A stretch of DNA of 64,000 nt from Aliikangiella coralliicola (GTDB lineage Bacteria > Pseudomonadota > Gammaproteobacteria > Enterobacterales > Kangiellaceae), in NCBI RefSeq assembly GCF_007004725.1, contig NZ_ML660162.1, positions 1 to 64,000 on the forward strand, read 5' to 3'. The notes beneath the pieces are model-generated. The model was not told the DNA's origin, ran no database searches, and worked only from the letters and a program-made list of their open reading frames with translations. Positions 16,832 through 26,472 of the stretch are shown piece by piece; the stretch's first letter is position 1; every line of letters starts with the position of its first letter. A program made the position numbers and the translations under genes.

Positions 16832-19800
16832 ATGAAGTTTCACACCGCGACAATTCAGTGGATATGGTGTTTACTGCTCATCTTGATAATTAAACTGCCA
16901 CCATCATCTGCAGAAAGCGTGTTGTCCTTTCAACATTTCTCCAGAGACAAAGGTCTATTAGGCGATGCAATTTTTGAAGTCGCTCAAGATCAGCATGGGT
17001 TTATCTGGTTTGCCGGCAGTCGGGGTCTGACAAGGTACGATGGTAAAAATTTCGTCCATTTCTATCACGACCCCGATGACCTCAACAGCTTATCAGCGAA
17101 TACGATTTACAACATTGTTGCATCAAGAAAAAACTTTTGGGCAACAACCTCCGATGGCTATCTCAATCAACTACTTGATAACGGCAGCTTTAAACGCTTT
17201 CGTATTCAATGGGGTTCCGAAAATCAATTTTTAACACCGAACAAAGTACTTTATGACCAGAAGGATGGTATCTGGATAACCAGTGATCGCGGCTTGTATC
17301 TTTTTTCGCTTTCGCGCCAAAAATTTATCAAAAAATACTTGTTAGCGAAAAATCCAGCGATGTTTGCCGTTACTCTAGACCAAACAAAAAATATGATTTT
17401 GACCAGCGCGTCAGATGGCGAAATATATGGGTTATCACTTGATAATCTTGATGGCGAACTCGCTTTAATTGGGCAGACTCCAAATAAAAAGTCGGTGGTC
17501 CGAATTTTAATCAGGGAAGAAACCTGGCTGGTGGGGCGGCGAGATATTTTTCGATGGAACAGAGATGATGATACCTACTCTCAAATAAAAATTCCGGAGA
17601 CACTTGAACTTTCCGGTATCCGTGGTGCGGAGTGGGACGTTCAAAATAGACTATGGTTGACATCAGACGTTAATGGATTATTTAACTACGACACATCTTC
17701 CCAAAGGTTTAGGAAATATGCAACGGATCACAATGATCCTTATAGCCTTGGGTCAATGTCTTTGGGAAACCTGCTAATCGATAGTCAACAGCAACTCTGG
17801 ATTGCTTCTTATGATAACGGTGCGTTTAGAGCGAGCTTAAGTCGTTCAGGATTTGAGAGCTTATTAGCAACTAAAATCGATAAACCGGGGGCTTCTAGAG
17901 ACGACTACTGTGACGTCAGTGAAGTGGAAAACGGTGAGTTATTTTTATCTGCCTGCGCATCTGGATTTCGAAAATTATCGGCTGATCGGTCTCAGTTTTA
18001 TGACTTAACACCTTCTCTGACAAAAGCATTAGGCATTAAAAATACTCGTCAGGAAATGAACACACGAGCTCATAGTATCGAAAACGAAAATAGTATCTGG
18101 ATCGGCACTTATGACGGATTAATTCATTGGAATGGAACAAACAAAGCGAAGCTCTACAATCCCGACAATCACGGTCAAACTAATGCGCCTTCCTCTGTAC
18201 TATCACTTCATCGAGATCAAGAAAATCATTTGTGGATCGGTTCCTACTCAGGGTTGATGCGATACCTGCCGGAAACCGATGATTTTGAGCATTATTTAAA
18301 AGTAACTCCGTCGCGCAAAAGGGTTGGCGCCAAAATTATTTTAGTCATTAAAGATGCTTCATCGGATGAACTGTGGCTTGGTACACGCAGTCAGGGACTA
18401 TGGAAAGTCAATAAAAAAACCGGAGACTCCACCCAATATAACTACAGTCCTGAAAATCCTGAGAGTTTAAGTGGAATTGACGTCTTTGATATCGCCCAAG
18501 ATCAGCAAGGAAACTGGTGGGTTGCTACTGACACAGGCTTAAATAAACTGCTGCTTGATCATGAAAATAAAAAAATAAAATTTAAGCGTTTCACTCGAAA
18601 AAACGGACTCGCGGACGATTATATTTTGTCGATAGTGAGTGACGCTTCTGATCACTTATGGTTAGCGACTGCGAGCGGTGTAATCCGTTTTGACATAAGA
18701 ACAGAAACGAGCCAACTGTTTAACTACAGTCATGGGCTGCCTCGGGGAAGCTTTAATATTTCCACAGGGATTACCAGCCACGACGGTGATATTTATTTTG
18801 GAGGTTATAAAGGATTAGCAAAAATCAATCCAAACTTCACCAAAAGTTTTCTGAATAAAACCGAATCTCCCCTGGTTGTTACTGGTTATGGGATAGGTAA
18901 TCATTGGCGAGATGTAATCTCACCCGATAAGCTAACACAGCTGACCCTTGCACATGATGACGAACGCCTGACGGTCAACTTTGCCACTTTGAATTATGCG
19001 TCGCCTGAGTTTTACCAATATCAATACCGGCTTACCGGCTATAATCAGCAATGGCACTATGCAGACTCTAGTAACACCATTACTTACATGCACCTACCTG
19101 CAGGTAACTATCTGTTAGAAATAAAAAACAACCTTGATAACACCCTGGTAAAACCGTTGAAGCTGCCGGTATTAGTTCATCCCGCACCTTGGAACTCACC
19201 GCTGGCTTATCTGATTTACAGTCTTATATTGGCATTAATTATCGCAATATTCAGCTTTACTCAATGGCGAAAGTTTCAACAAAAAACCGCCTATATGAAA
19301 GCGATTAAGCTTAGTGAAGAAAGAATGAAGCTCGCTTTAAAAGGATCTGAAAATGTTCTTTGGGATTGGGATATTCCATCAGGTCAGGTGTATCGTGCGG
19401 GACTCTCATTTCTGGGCCTCACTCGAAAGCAACTTCCATCAAGAGAGGGAGCTTTCTTAAACTTGGTTCATCCTGAAGACAGAGAGCAACTCAATCTGGC
19501 CACTCAATCGATTCGCCAGGGAACCAGCGAACAGTATAGTTGTGAATTTCGAATTCAAACACCATCTAAAGAGTGGCTGTGGATTAGAGATAAGGGTGAA
19601 GTTGCTAAGCGAGACGCAAAAACAGGCGAAGCATTAAGAGTCACAGGCACATTACAAAATATCACCGAAAGAAAAATTGCTGAAGAGGAGCTGCGACATC
19701 TCGCCAATTTTGACACTTTAACCGAATTGCCGAATCGCCATCACTTCGGTCTAAAACTGGCAAACTTAATTCAACAGTCAAATGACACCCAGTCATTATT

Positions 19801-20989
19801 GGCTTTGCTCTTTATCGACTTAGATAGATTCAAAAATATTAACGACTCTCTGGGACACCAATTCGGTGATGACGTCTTAATCGCAGTCGCTTCGAAAATG
19901 AAAGAGTTTTTACCAAAGCAAGCTTTTCTGTCGAGATTGGGCGGAGATGAATTTACTATCATTTTAACGGGCATCAACCATGAGCATGAAGCCATTAAGA
20001 CGGCTCGCGCGCTACTTGACCATTTTAATCGTACGATACGTGTCAATAACACAGATGTTATCATCAGTCTTTCAATAGGCATCAGTTTTTCTCCTAGCGA
20101 TAGTAACAACAGTTTTACGTTACTCCGCTATGCTGACACTGCAATGTACAACGCCAAAATCAGTGGCAGAAATGCGGTTTCAATATTTAAACCTGAAATG
20201 GCGTCGCAAATAACCAAGCGAGTCAAACTAGAAAGTTGCTTGCACAAGGCTTTACGTAACCAGGAATTTTACCTCGTTTATCAACCAAAACTTTCGATGA
20301 AGACTGGTCAAAGTGATAGCTGCGAAGTCCTGCTCCGTTGGAAAAATAAAGAACTCGGCCTGGTTTCTCCAGCGGAGTTTATCCCAATACTTGAAGATAC
20401 CGGACTTATTGAGTCCGTTGGTGACTGGATACTCGAAACGGCATGCCGGCAGTTATCAGTCTGGCATAAAATTCTAAATCCTGAACTATCCATCGCGATT
20501 AACATCTCAGTTCGACAGCTCACTCGGCAACCGCTGGCTGAACGACTATCAGAACTCCTTCAAAGATATCAACTATCTGCCAGCCGAATTGAACTGGAAA
20601 TCACCGAAAGCGTTGTCATGGAAAATGCGTCAGAAATGGTAACACTATTAACTGAACTTAAAGAGCTTGGAATTCTTTTATCGATTGATGATTTCGGGAC
20701 CGGGTATTCATCATTTGCTTACTTGGGACAACTCCCTATCGACAAGTTAAAAATCGACAAAATTTTTGTCGACAAAATTGTCAATAATAAACGTGCGTCT
20801 ACATTATGCCAGGCTATCGTTTCCATGGCTCATGAACTTGGACTTACAGTCGTGGCTGAAGGCGTTGAACATTCTCACCAACTCAACTTTTTAACTGAAT
20901 CGAGCTGCGATGAAATCCAAGGGTTTTACTTCAGCAAACCACTTGAAACGGTTAAGTTCCAAGAATTTTTGATGCAACAAGATCGTTAA
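16832..20989 (+). CDS. Propeller-PAS-GGDEF-EAL c-di-GMP regulator
   Basis: A 1385-residue membrane sensor. Order: signal peptide (1-27); two-component-regulator beta-propeller repeats (about 35-700, many WxGxxxGL... blades); Y_Y_Y immunoglobulin-like domain (about 725-785); one transmembrane helix (about 790-812); PAS with PAC; GGDEF domain with intact GGDEF at 1037-1041; EAL domain (about 1137-1380). The EAL signature reads EVL (1165-1167), but NISVRQL, ELEITESV, IDDFGTGYSS and VAEGVE are kept. No RxxD inhibitory site precedes GGDEF. It probably makes and/or degrades c-di-GMP in response to a periplasmic ligand. Confidence 0.9.
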   Translation: MKFHTATIQWIWCLLLILIIKLPPSSAESVLSFQHFSRDKGLLGDAIFEVAQDQHGFIWFAGSRGLTRYDGKNFVHFYHDPDDLNSLSANTIYNIVASRKNFWATTSDGYLNQLLDNGSFKRFRIQWGSENQFLTPNKVLYDQKDGIWITSDRGLYLFSLSRQKFIKKYLLAKNPAMFAVTLDQTKNMILTSASDGEIYGLSLDNLDGELALIGQTPNKKSVVRILIREETWLVGRRDIFRWNRDDDTYSQIKIPETLELSGIRGAEWDVQNRLWLTSDVNGLFNYDTSSQRFRKYATDHNDPYSLGSMSLGNLLIDSQQQLWIASYDNGAFRASLSRSGFESLLATKIDKPGASRDDYCDVSEVENGELFLSACASGFRKLSADRSQFYDLTPSLTKALGIKNTRQEMNTRAHSIENENSIWIGTYDGLIHWNGTNKAKLYNPDNHGQTNAPSSVLSLHRDQENHLWIGSYSGLMRYLPETDDFEHYLKVTPSRKRVGAKIILVIKDASSDELWLGTRSQGLWKVNKKTGDSTQYNYSPENPESLSGIDVFDIAQDQQGNWWVATDTGLNKLLLDHENKKIKFKRFTRKNGLADDYILSIVSDASDHLWLATASGVIRFDIRTETSQLFNYSHGLPRGSFNISTGITSHDGDIYFGGYKGLAKINPNFTKSFLNKTESPLVVTGYGIGNHWRDVISPDKLTQLTLAHDDERLTVNFATLNYASPEFYQYQYRLTGYNQQWHYADSSNTITYMHLPAGNYLLEIKNNLDNTLVKPLKLPVLVHPAPWNSPLAYLIYSLILALIIAIFSFTQWRKFQQKTAYMKAIKLSEERMKLALKGSENVLWDWDIPSGQVYRAGLSFLGLTRKQLPSREGAFLNLVHPEDREQLNLATQSIRQGTSEQYSCEFRIQTPSKEWLWIRDKGEVAKRDAKTGEALRVTGTLQNITERKIAEEELRHLANFDTLTELPNRHHFGLKLANLIQQSNDTQSLLALLFIDLDRFKNINDSLGHQFGDDVLIAVASKMKEFLPKQAFLSRLGGDEFTIILTGINHEHEAIKTARALLDHFNRTIRVNNTDVIISLSIGISFSPSDSNNSFTLLRYADTAMYNAKISGRNAVSIFKPEMASQITKRVKLESCLHKALRNQEFYLVYQPKLSMKTGQSDSCEVLLRWKNKELGLVSPAEFIPILEDTGLIESVGDWILETACRQLSVWHKILNPELSIAINISVRQLTRQPLAERLSELLQRYQLSASRIELEITESVVMENASEMVTLLTELKELGILLSIDDFGTGYSSFAYLGQLPIDKLKIDKIFVDKIVNNKRASTLCQAIVSMAHELGLTVVAEGVEHSHQLNFLTESSCDEIQGFYFSKPLETVKFQEFLMQQDR

Positions 20990-21136
20990 TAGTACGACGA
21001 AAATTGAACAATCGAATACCTTCAACCGCCTGGATATCTCATTTCGAAATTTATTTACCCTGCCAAAGGTTTGAATGATTTTTATTGAGATAGTCTACAC
21101 TGTATAAATGACAACCAACCTGAATGGACTTTCAAA

Positions 21137-22117
21137 ATGGCTAAAAAAATCAGCTTCGCTTCTTTTAACTTATATAACCTCCAGGAAGCCGGAAAAAAAG
21201 TTCGTTCCAAGGTAGTTCCAAATGCGCTTTACGACAAAAAGATAGCCTGGACCAGAAAAATGCTGATCGACCTTGACGCTGATGTCATTGCTTTTCAGGA
21301 ACTCTGGTCGAGAAAATGTCTAGATAAAGTATTTAGAGTTGAAGCGCTATCCGGTTACCAGCTCGTTTATATTACTCAAAGCTTTACCAATCCCTGGTAT
21401 GGGATTGCAGTGGCTGTCGCAGTGCGAACCCCCTGGAAAGTAAAATACAAAAAACTCTATAAGAAGTTTCCTTTCAAAAAGATCGTCAAACTCGACGAAA
21501 ATGATGATGAGGACGATGAGTTCAATTTATCAATCGATCAGTTTTCCAGAACGGTGATTAATCTAACGTTAGAAAACCCTACATCAAACAAAATCCCCGA
21601 TATCGATGTGTTTGCGGCTCACTTAAAATCAAAACTGCCTGCCTCAGCCAAAAATGTTACATCAAAACACCGCAATACTATCGGCAGTGCAATCTCTACT
21701 ATTCGAAGAACAGCGGAAGCCGCTGCACTAAGGTGGATATTAACAAATCGCATGAAGTACACTAACAAACCGACGGTATTACTCGGTGATCTGAATGACG
21801 ATCCAAGAAGCAATACGCTCGCATTGATTACCGAACAGCCTTCTCTGACACCGAGTTCAACCGGAAGAGATACCGCACTTTACAGCGCTTTAAAACTCCA
21901 ACAACTCCGCTCATTCAGAGATGTTTTTTACACTCATGAATTTAATCGACTCAAAGATACCCTTGATCATATCCTGGTTTCTGAAGAGTTTTTTGAAAGC
22001 TCAAATAAGAGCGTCTGGCGACACCTTGAAACCCGGATCTGGAATGACTTTCTTGAAGACGACTCACCCCACACTAGCGATCATGGCATTATCAAAGCGA
22101 TCTTCCAGCTCTCCTGA
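21137..22117 (+). CDS. Endonuclease/exonuclease/phosphatase-family protein
   Basis: A 326-residue EEP-superfamily (DNase I-like) hydrolase. Seen: ASFNLYNLQE (Asn of motif I), DVIAFQELWS (metal-binding Glu), VFAAHLKSK, LLGDLNDDP (Asp/Asn pair) and the final TSDHGIIKA (catalytic Asp-His). There is no signal peptide, so it is probably cytosolic; substrates in the family range from nucleic acids to phosphodiesters and lipids. An acidic insertion (DENDDEDDE) sits mid-protein. Confidence 0.85.
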   Translation: MAKKISFASFNLYNLQEAGKKVRSKVVPNALYDKKIAWTRKMLIDLDADVIAFQELWSRKCLDKVFRVEALSGYQLVYITQSFTNPWYGIAVAVAVRTPWKVKYKKLYKKFPFKKIVKLDENDDEDDEFNLSIDQFSRTVINLTLENPTSNKIPDIDVFAAHLKSKLPASAKNVTSKHRNTIGSAISTIRRTAEAAALRWILTNRMKYTNKPTVLLGDLNDDPRSNTLALITEQPSLTPSSTGRDTALYSALKLQQLRSFRDVFYTHEFNRLKDTLDHILVSEEFFESSNKSVWRHLETRIWNDFLEDDSPHTSDHGIIKAIFQLS

Positions 22118-22313
22118 TTATTGGAGCCTGTTGTTCTTTTTCGCTAACCGATGCGACTTGTAATGATACGATACGACTTGCAATGGTACAGAGTAGCCTG
22201 AATAATCTTTGACTGGAGTCGGACTATTAATACTATTCCATATATCTCAAAATAACCTACAATATAAAGACTCATCAGGAACATCAGAAGCAAAGGTTAG
22301 AAACAAAGTAATC

Positions 22314-23174
22314 ATGTCACAAGTATTGCAACAATTACTCGACTTACTCAGCCTGGAAGCAATTGAGCAACATCTTTATCGCGGTAACAGTCAAGATATT
22401 GCCCTTGGGCATGTGTTTGGCGGCCAGGTTATCGGTCAGGCACTTTCTGCTGCGAAGCGAACGGTTGATGCCGATCGTTCTGTACATTCATTCCATAGTT
22501 ATTTTTTGCGACCTGGCGATGCAACCAAACCAATCGTTTATGATGTCGAAAATATCCGTGATGGTGGCAGTATTTCAACTCGCCGAGTCAAGGCCATCCA
22601 AAATGGAAAGCGAATATTTTTTCTCACTGCCTCCTTTCATCAATCAGATGGTGGCTTCGATCATCAAGCTACCATGCCCGAAGTCACAGGCCCCGATAAT
22701 TTAATCTCAGAATTAGAGATTGCGCGAAAATACGCAGACAGACTGCCTGAAAAAATTCGTAACCTTGTGACTTGCGAAAAGCCGATAGAAATCCGCCCTG
22801 TCGAGTTCTTTAACCCATTAAACCCTGAGAAATCTGAACCCAAAAGACACGTCTGGATGAAGGCTAATGGTCCCTTGCCCAATGATCTTAGAGTTCATAA
22901 ATATTTACTCGCCTATGCGTCGGATTTCGCTTTCTTACCCGTTGCAGGTCAGCCTCATAGCGTTTCCTTTATGCTGCCTCAATTTCAAATGGCGACAATT
23001 GATCATAGTATGTGGTTTCATCGAGATTTTCGCTTTGACGATTGGTTATTGCATGTTATTGAAAGCCCGTCCGCGAGCAATGACAGGGGATTTGTCAGGG
23101 GACAATTTTTTGATAGAAAAGGCCGGCTGGTCGCAAGTACCGCGCAAGAAGGTGTGATGAGAGCTCGCCAGTAA
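22314..23174 (+). CDS. tesB: Acyl-CoA thioesterase II
   Basis: TesB double-hotdog thioesterase, hydrolysing medium- and long-chain acyl-CoA to fatty acid and CoA in the cytosol. From the ATG at 22314 ([12 protein letters not shown]) it is 286 residues, the normal TesB length; a longer frame from 22209 would add a non-conserved 35-residue extension. Conserved blocks are [40 protein letters not shown] and [11 protein letters not shown], the last carrying the catalytic glutamine. Confidence 0.92.
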   Translation: MSQVLQQLLDLLSLEAIEQHLYRGNSQDIALGHVFGGQVIGQALSAAKRTVDADRSVHSFHSYFLRPGDATKPIVYDVENIRDGGSISTRRVKAIQNGKRIFFLTASFHQSDGGFDHQATMPEVTGPDNLISELEIARKYADRLPEKIRNLVTCEKPIEIRPVEFFNPLNPEKSEPKRHVWMKANGPLPNDLRVHKYLLAYASDFAFLPVAGQPHSVSFMLPQFQMATIDHSMWFHRDFRFDDWLLHVIESPSASNDRGFVRGQFFDRKGRLVASTAQEGVMRARQ

Positions 23175-23226
23175 GTATTTCAAATCGCTGTATTGGCTGG
23201 CTCTTCTTATGCGCAGCTGAGGTTAT

Positions 23227-23982
23227 TTACTTTGCAAATACGCGCTGTAACAACTCAGTCACTCTGGCGGCTGGATCCTGCCGAATTTTGCCTTCCTCTT
23301 GCGCCACCAGTTTGAACAGCCCATCAAGTGAACTTTGCAAAATATAATTTTCAATATTGAGGTCAGGTTTCGTGGTTAGCGGTAAAGCATCGTAGGCATT
23401 CAGCAAACTCTTATAATCTTGATAAAATCCCACTTTGTTCATTGAACTGCTAATTATTGGTTTAAATTTAGTACTTAAACGCGCCTCAGTAGTGCGGCGG
23501 AAATACTGAGTTGCTGCATCGTTCGGACCACGCAAAATATTCCAGGCATCAGTTAGCGTCATTTGAGCAATACTTTCTAAGAACACCTGTTTGGCTTCTT
23601 TCGATGCTGACTCTGCAGAGCGATTCATTTGCAACTCGAATTTATCAACGTAACGTCCCAGTCCAAACTTTCTTAAAGTTGAAGCCGTTTTATCGAGTTC
23701 TTTCGGTACTGCAATTCGAATCAGTGGATTATTACTAAAGCCGCCTATCTGACTTGTTTTGCTTACACTATTGTTAGTGCCGACTTCTAGCGCTTGCTTG
23801 AGCCCCGCCACAACGGTTTTTTCATCAAGGGGAGTTTGGTATTGCTGCAGGGTATCGGCAACTTGCTGCAAATCAACATTTTTGCAGCCGGTAAGCCCGA
23901 AAGCTATTGGTAATACGAATAATGTACTAAGACAAAATGACTTCTTTACCAGACGCAGGATGAACAAAAAATATCTGACCAT
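23227..23982 (-). CDS. DUF4197 lipoprotein
   Basis: A 251-residue lipoprotein of the DUF4197 family. An N-terminal hydrophobic signal ends in lipobox LTGC, followed by an all-helical mature domain with family signatures LKQALEVGTNNSV, IRIAVPKEL, LESIAQMTLTDAWNIL and AATQYFRRTT. Function is unknown and it is usually monocistronic. It converges with tesB, leaving 52 bases between the stop codons. Confidence 0.85.
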   Translation of the reverse strand: MVRYFLFILRLVKKSFCLSTLFVLPIAFGLTGCKNVDLQQVADTLQQYQTPLDEKTVVAGLKQALEVGTNNSVSKTSQIGGFSNNPLIRIAVPKELDKTASTLRKFGLGRYVDKFELQMNRSAESASKEAKQVFLESIAQMTLTDAWNILRGPNDAATQYFRRTTEARLSTKFKPIISSSMNKVGFYQDYKSLLNAYDALPLTTKPDLNIENYILQSSLDGLFKLVAQEEGKIRQDPAARVTELLQRVFAK

Positions 23983-24153
23983 AACAAGTTACCTGATCCT
24001 ATGTTTAGACCTTATGTTTAAAAAACAACCACGCTAATGTTGTTAAATATCTGTAAAAACGACAAAGAAAAAATAGATTAATAGCCAATATCAAATTTGC
24101 GCAAAACCGAAATCCGACATTTTCGAACTAGTAAGCTTTTGTCATTGACTCGT

Positions 24154-24393
24154 TTAGCGATTAGCCTGCAACAAACTGACTAACTGTTGCACGTGCTCAG
24201 CGGTTTCCACTCCCCTGTCAGTGAGATAACCACCATCACTCTGAGAAATGATACCTTTATCATATAACCTTTGGGCAGCGCTGATAGCATTAGGACTTGC
24301 GGTGTGGTGGATCTTAATCCCCGCCTGGGTAGTATTAAGATTAAATAGATTAAGAATTTCTAACTCAGCTAACAAATCAGGTGTTAACGCCAT
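24154..24393 (-). CDS. TIGR02647-family small protein
   Basis: A 79-residue protein closely resembling the TIGR02647 family of gammaproteobacteria (LLAELEILNLFNL, TQAGIKIHHTASP, AAQRLYDKGII, DGGYLTDRG). The predicted fold is a small winged-helix-like helical domain, often labelled DNA-binding, but no target is known. It is divergent from the Fur-controlled small-protein gene and shares its 192-base upstream region. Confidence 0.85.
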   Translation of the reverse strand: MALTPDLLAELEILNLFNLNTTQAGIKIHHTASPNAISAAQRLYDKGIISQSDGGYLTDRGVETAEHVQQLVSLLQANR

Positions 24394-24500
24394 GGACAGT
24401 TCCTCAACTCAAAAAATCTGACTTAAAAATAGCATCTTTTGACACCTGGGGCATAGCGCAACTAGATAATTTACCAATAATTTCTTATTTACCTCCATTT

Positions 24501-24519
24501 GATAACAATTATCATTTGC
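24501..24519 (+). promoter_or_regulatory. Fur box overlapping a sigma-70 promoter
   Basis: GATAACAATTATCATTTGC fits the Fur consensus at 14 of 19 positions. On the other strand the core TGATAAT-T-GTTATCA deviates from the 7-1-7 Fur palindrome at one base. A promoter with -35 TTGCAT (24516-24521), a 17-bp spacer and -10 TAGAAT (24539-24544) overlaps it, as expected for iron repression of the 76-residue gene that follows. Confidence 0.7.
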
Positions 24520-24585
24520 ATTAAAGAAAAAACACCGCTAGAATCTTTCCATAGTTTAACGATATAGAAAACAGAGGATGTCACT

Positions 24586-24816
24586 ATGGGTTATCAAATA
24601 GAAGCTTATCTAGATAATGGAAAGCCTTCTTTAAAAATTTATGACCTTGAGCAAAACGCCCTGTGTTTGTCATGGACTTATAGTGGAAAATCCAGTGAAA
24701 AGCGCTCGAAACAGGAAGTGCACCAATTGTTCAGAGAATTATTATTGCTCACTTGCAAGCAGGATATACATAACGTCAGAGTTTTTAATCTCTCTCCTCG
24801 TCAACTAGATAGTTAG
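24586..24816 (+). CDS. Small protein under Fur-type control
   Basis: A 76-residue soluble protein of no family I recognise, with two cysteines and a helical C-terminal half (SKQEVHQLFRELLLLTC). GAGGA at 24574-24578 gives a well-placed ribosome site. The promoter overlaps a Fur box, so expression should rise under iron limitation. It is followed by a hairpin-rich 3' region and a strong terminator. A role in iron metabolism is inferred from regulation only. Confidence 0.7.
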   Translation: MGYQIEAYLDNGKPSLKIYDLEQNALCLSWTYSGKSSEKRSKQEVHQLFRELLLLTCKQDIHNVRVFNLSPRQLDS

Positions 24817-24826
24817 TCGAGTTACT

Positions 24827-24926
24827 CAACTACTATCGTTATCGATAAGTCGATTAGTTGCCTTTGGCGTTATGTGTGTGATCATAACCAACGTTGACCC
24901 CATCCTAGAATGGTTATGATGTTGTC
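24827..24926 (+). ncRNA. Structured 3' UTR or possible small RNA
   Basis: Between the stop of the Fur-controlled gene and its terminator are two further stem-loops: an imperfect pair 24827-24838 with 24851-24860, and an exact 10-bp pair ATCATAACCA (24881-24890) with TGGTTATGAT (24911-24920). With the terminator this makes three hairpins in about 120 bases. That fits a stable mRNA 3' end or a 3'-UTR-derived sRNA. I recognise no known sRNA family. Confidence 0.35.
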
Positions 24927-24951
24927 GCCCGGCTCCCCAGCCGGGCTTTTT
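24927..24951 (+). terminator. Rho-independent terminator
   Basis: GCCCGGCT / AGCCGGGC perfect 8-bp stem, CCCC loop, followed by TTTTTAT. It ends the Fur-controlled transcript. Confidence 0.85.
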
Positions 24952-25005
24952 ATATTCTAGCTTGAGCTTGATTATCCGGTTTAGAAAAAATGAAGTTTTA
25001 ATGAA

Positions 25006-25605
25006 TTAATTTAACTCACACAAGCGCGAAACCAATTTTCGAAGAATCGATTTCTTTGCAGATTGTGACAGCGGGTTAACCCAGTCGAATCCCATCGATT
25101 CCCAGTCTGGATCACCACAATCAAATCCAAGTGCTTCCAGAAATAAATAAGTCGTCACAAAATAATGATGCCGGTAAGGTAATAACACACCACCATTTTC
25201 CAATTGGTGCTTTTTGGCTTCATCATAATTATTAAACCAGTGATTGGTAAATCCACAAAAGGCAGGGTTGCCAAAAAACGTCGTAAAATCAATCGTATTT
25301 TCAAGTTCAACTTGTTGTTTCAGATCAGTCCAACACTCGAACCCATTTTCCAAAGCGATAATATGTAGCGCATGTTTTCTCTTAATCTTTTCGGGTTTGT
25401 TTAGCAAATGCTGGTGATCGACCTGGTAAAGCCGATTTCGGAGTTGATCATCCAATACAAGGTCAGCTTCTTGAATTATCTTTAAAAGTTTTTTCGCCCG
25501 GGCTTTAAAAAAATTGATATTTTTGCCTGAGGTAAAAACATGAGAGGGAAGTGTTTCAGGTTGAGTTTTCGTATCTATTGTCTTCGGTGTATTTACCGTC
25601 TTCAT
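25006..25605 (-). CDS. Hypothetical protein with ankyrin-associated N-motif
   Basis: A 199-residue soluble protein I cannot name. An N-terminal helical segment (FKARAKKLLKIIQEADLVL, then HALHIIALENGFECWTDLK) resembles the motif found N-terminal to some bacterial ankyrin and VOC-type proteins, which contains 'A...A.E.GF.SW..LK'. The C-terminal half, rich in aromatic and His residues (GVLLPYRHHYFVTTYLFLEALG), has no relative I know. The ATG at 25605 is preferred over one 12 bases upstream because GGAGAG sits just before it. Confidence 0.6.
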   Translation of the reverse strand: MKTVNTPKTIDTKTQPETLPSHVFTSGKNINFFKARAKKLLKIIQEADLVLDDQLRNRLYQVDHQHLLNKPEKIKRKHALHIIALENGFECWTDLKQQVELENTIDFTTFFGNPAFCGFTNHWFNNYDEAKKHQLENGGVLLPYRHHYFVTTYLFLEALGFDCGDPDWESMGFDWVNPLSQSAKKSILRKLVSRLCELN

Positions 25606-26008
25606 TAGTCTCTCCATATATTTTTGCTTTCCTTACTAAGCAAACTTAGAGTTAATGAACAAACAGATAAATTGTCGATAAGTTAATCTTATGCGGAGAT
25701 GAGCATGACTCTTTTGTAAGGCAGGCATTCTCGATACCTGAGAAATAGCATATCGAATTCTCTGAGTTTTATCAAACTTGATTTTCCAACTCATTTATCA
25801 AATTTCAAACTGCTCAGTTTCTTTGTGAATTGTTCAGCGTCGATTCTGCTTTCCCGCTCGCAACAACGAACTCAAACAGTCTCCTGACACTATGTTGTCA
25901 GTAGCTATGTTATATGATTTTCCTACGCCCCTGAGAAGTAATATTCAATAAACCTGATGTCAGGCCAATTTAGCCTGTCAATCCATTAAACTTTTAAGAG
26001 GAATTAAA
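25606..26008. other. Divergent intergenic region
   Basis: About 400 bases between divergent genes. No gene, repeat or terminator is evident. It should contain two promoters, but I cannot place them confidently. Confidence 0.5.
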
Positions 26009-26380
26009 ATGAAGCATCTTGTAACCTGGTCAGAAATTTCAGTAAGTGATATTGAGCGCGCGAAGAATTTTTATGGTGAGGTATTCGGCATCGGTTTTAA
26101 GCACGAAACGATGGGCGACCATGAATATGCAATGTTTGAGTCTGAGCCAGACACAGTGACTGGCGCTTTAGTTGCGGGAGACGGCTACAACCCAACCGCC
26201 GACGGAACCATTGTATACCTGAATGGAGGTGATGACTTGAGCGAACCGCTATCCAGAATTACCCGGCTTGGCAGTCAGGTTGTTGTACCTAAAACAGCCA
26301 TTAACGACGGTGAACAAGGTTATTTTGCGCAATTTATTGATAGCGAAGGAAACCGCGTAGGACTCTACTCAGAAAAGTAA
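26009..26380 (+). CDS. VOC-family (glyoxalase-like) protein
   Basis: A 123-residue vicinal-oxygen-chelate fold protein. It opens with TWSEISVSDIERAKNFYGEVFG and ends with YFAQFIDSEGNRVGLYS, the two paired beta-alpha-beta-beta-beta modules. A metal-binding His/Glu set is not certain, so it may bind rather than convert a small ligand. AGAGGAATTAAA gives a strong ribosome site. A terminator follows, so it is its own unit. Confidence 0.85.
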   Translation: MKHLVTWSEISVSDIERAKNFYGEVFGIGFKHETMGDHEYAMFESEPDTVTGALVAGDGYNPTADGTIVYLNGGDDLSEPLSRITRLGSQVVVPKTAINDGEQGYFAQFIDSEGNRVGLYSEK

Positions 26381-26408
26381 CGCTGGGATATTTCCGTACT
26401 GAAAATTG

Positions 26409-26445
26409 TCGCTTCTGCGAACATATTTTTGCAGAAGCGATTTTT
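26409..26445 (+). terminator. Rho-independent terminator after VOC gene
   Basis: TCGCTTCTGC / GCAGAAGCGA exact 10-bp stem followed by five T residues (26441-26445). Confidence 0.85.
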
Positions 26446-26472
26446 ACCATTTGAACACGTTTAGGTAAACCT

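Noticed and set aside
22209-22313. 35-residue N-terminal extension of TesB
   Set aside because: TesB length and conservation begin at ATG 22314; the extension has no conserved sequence.
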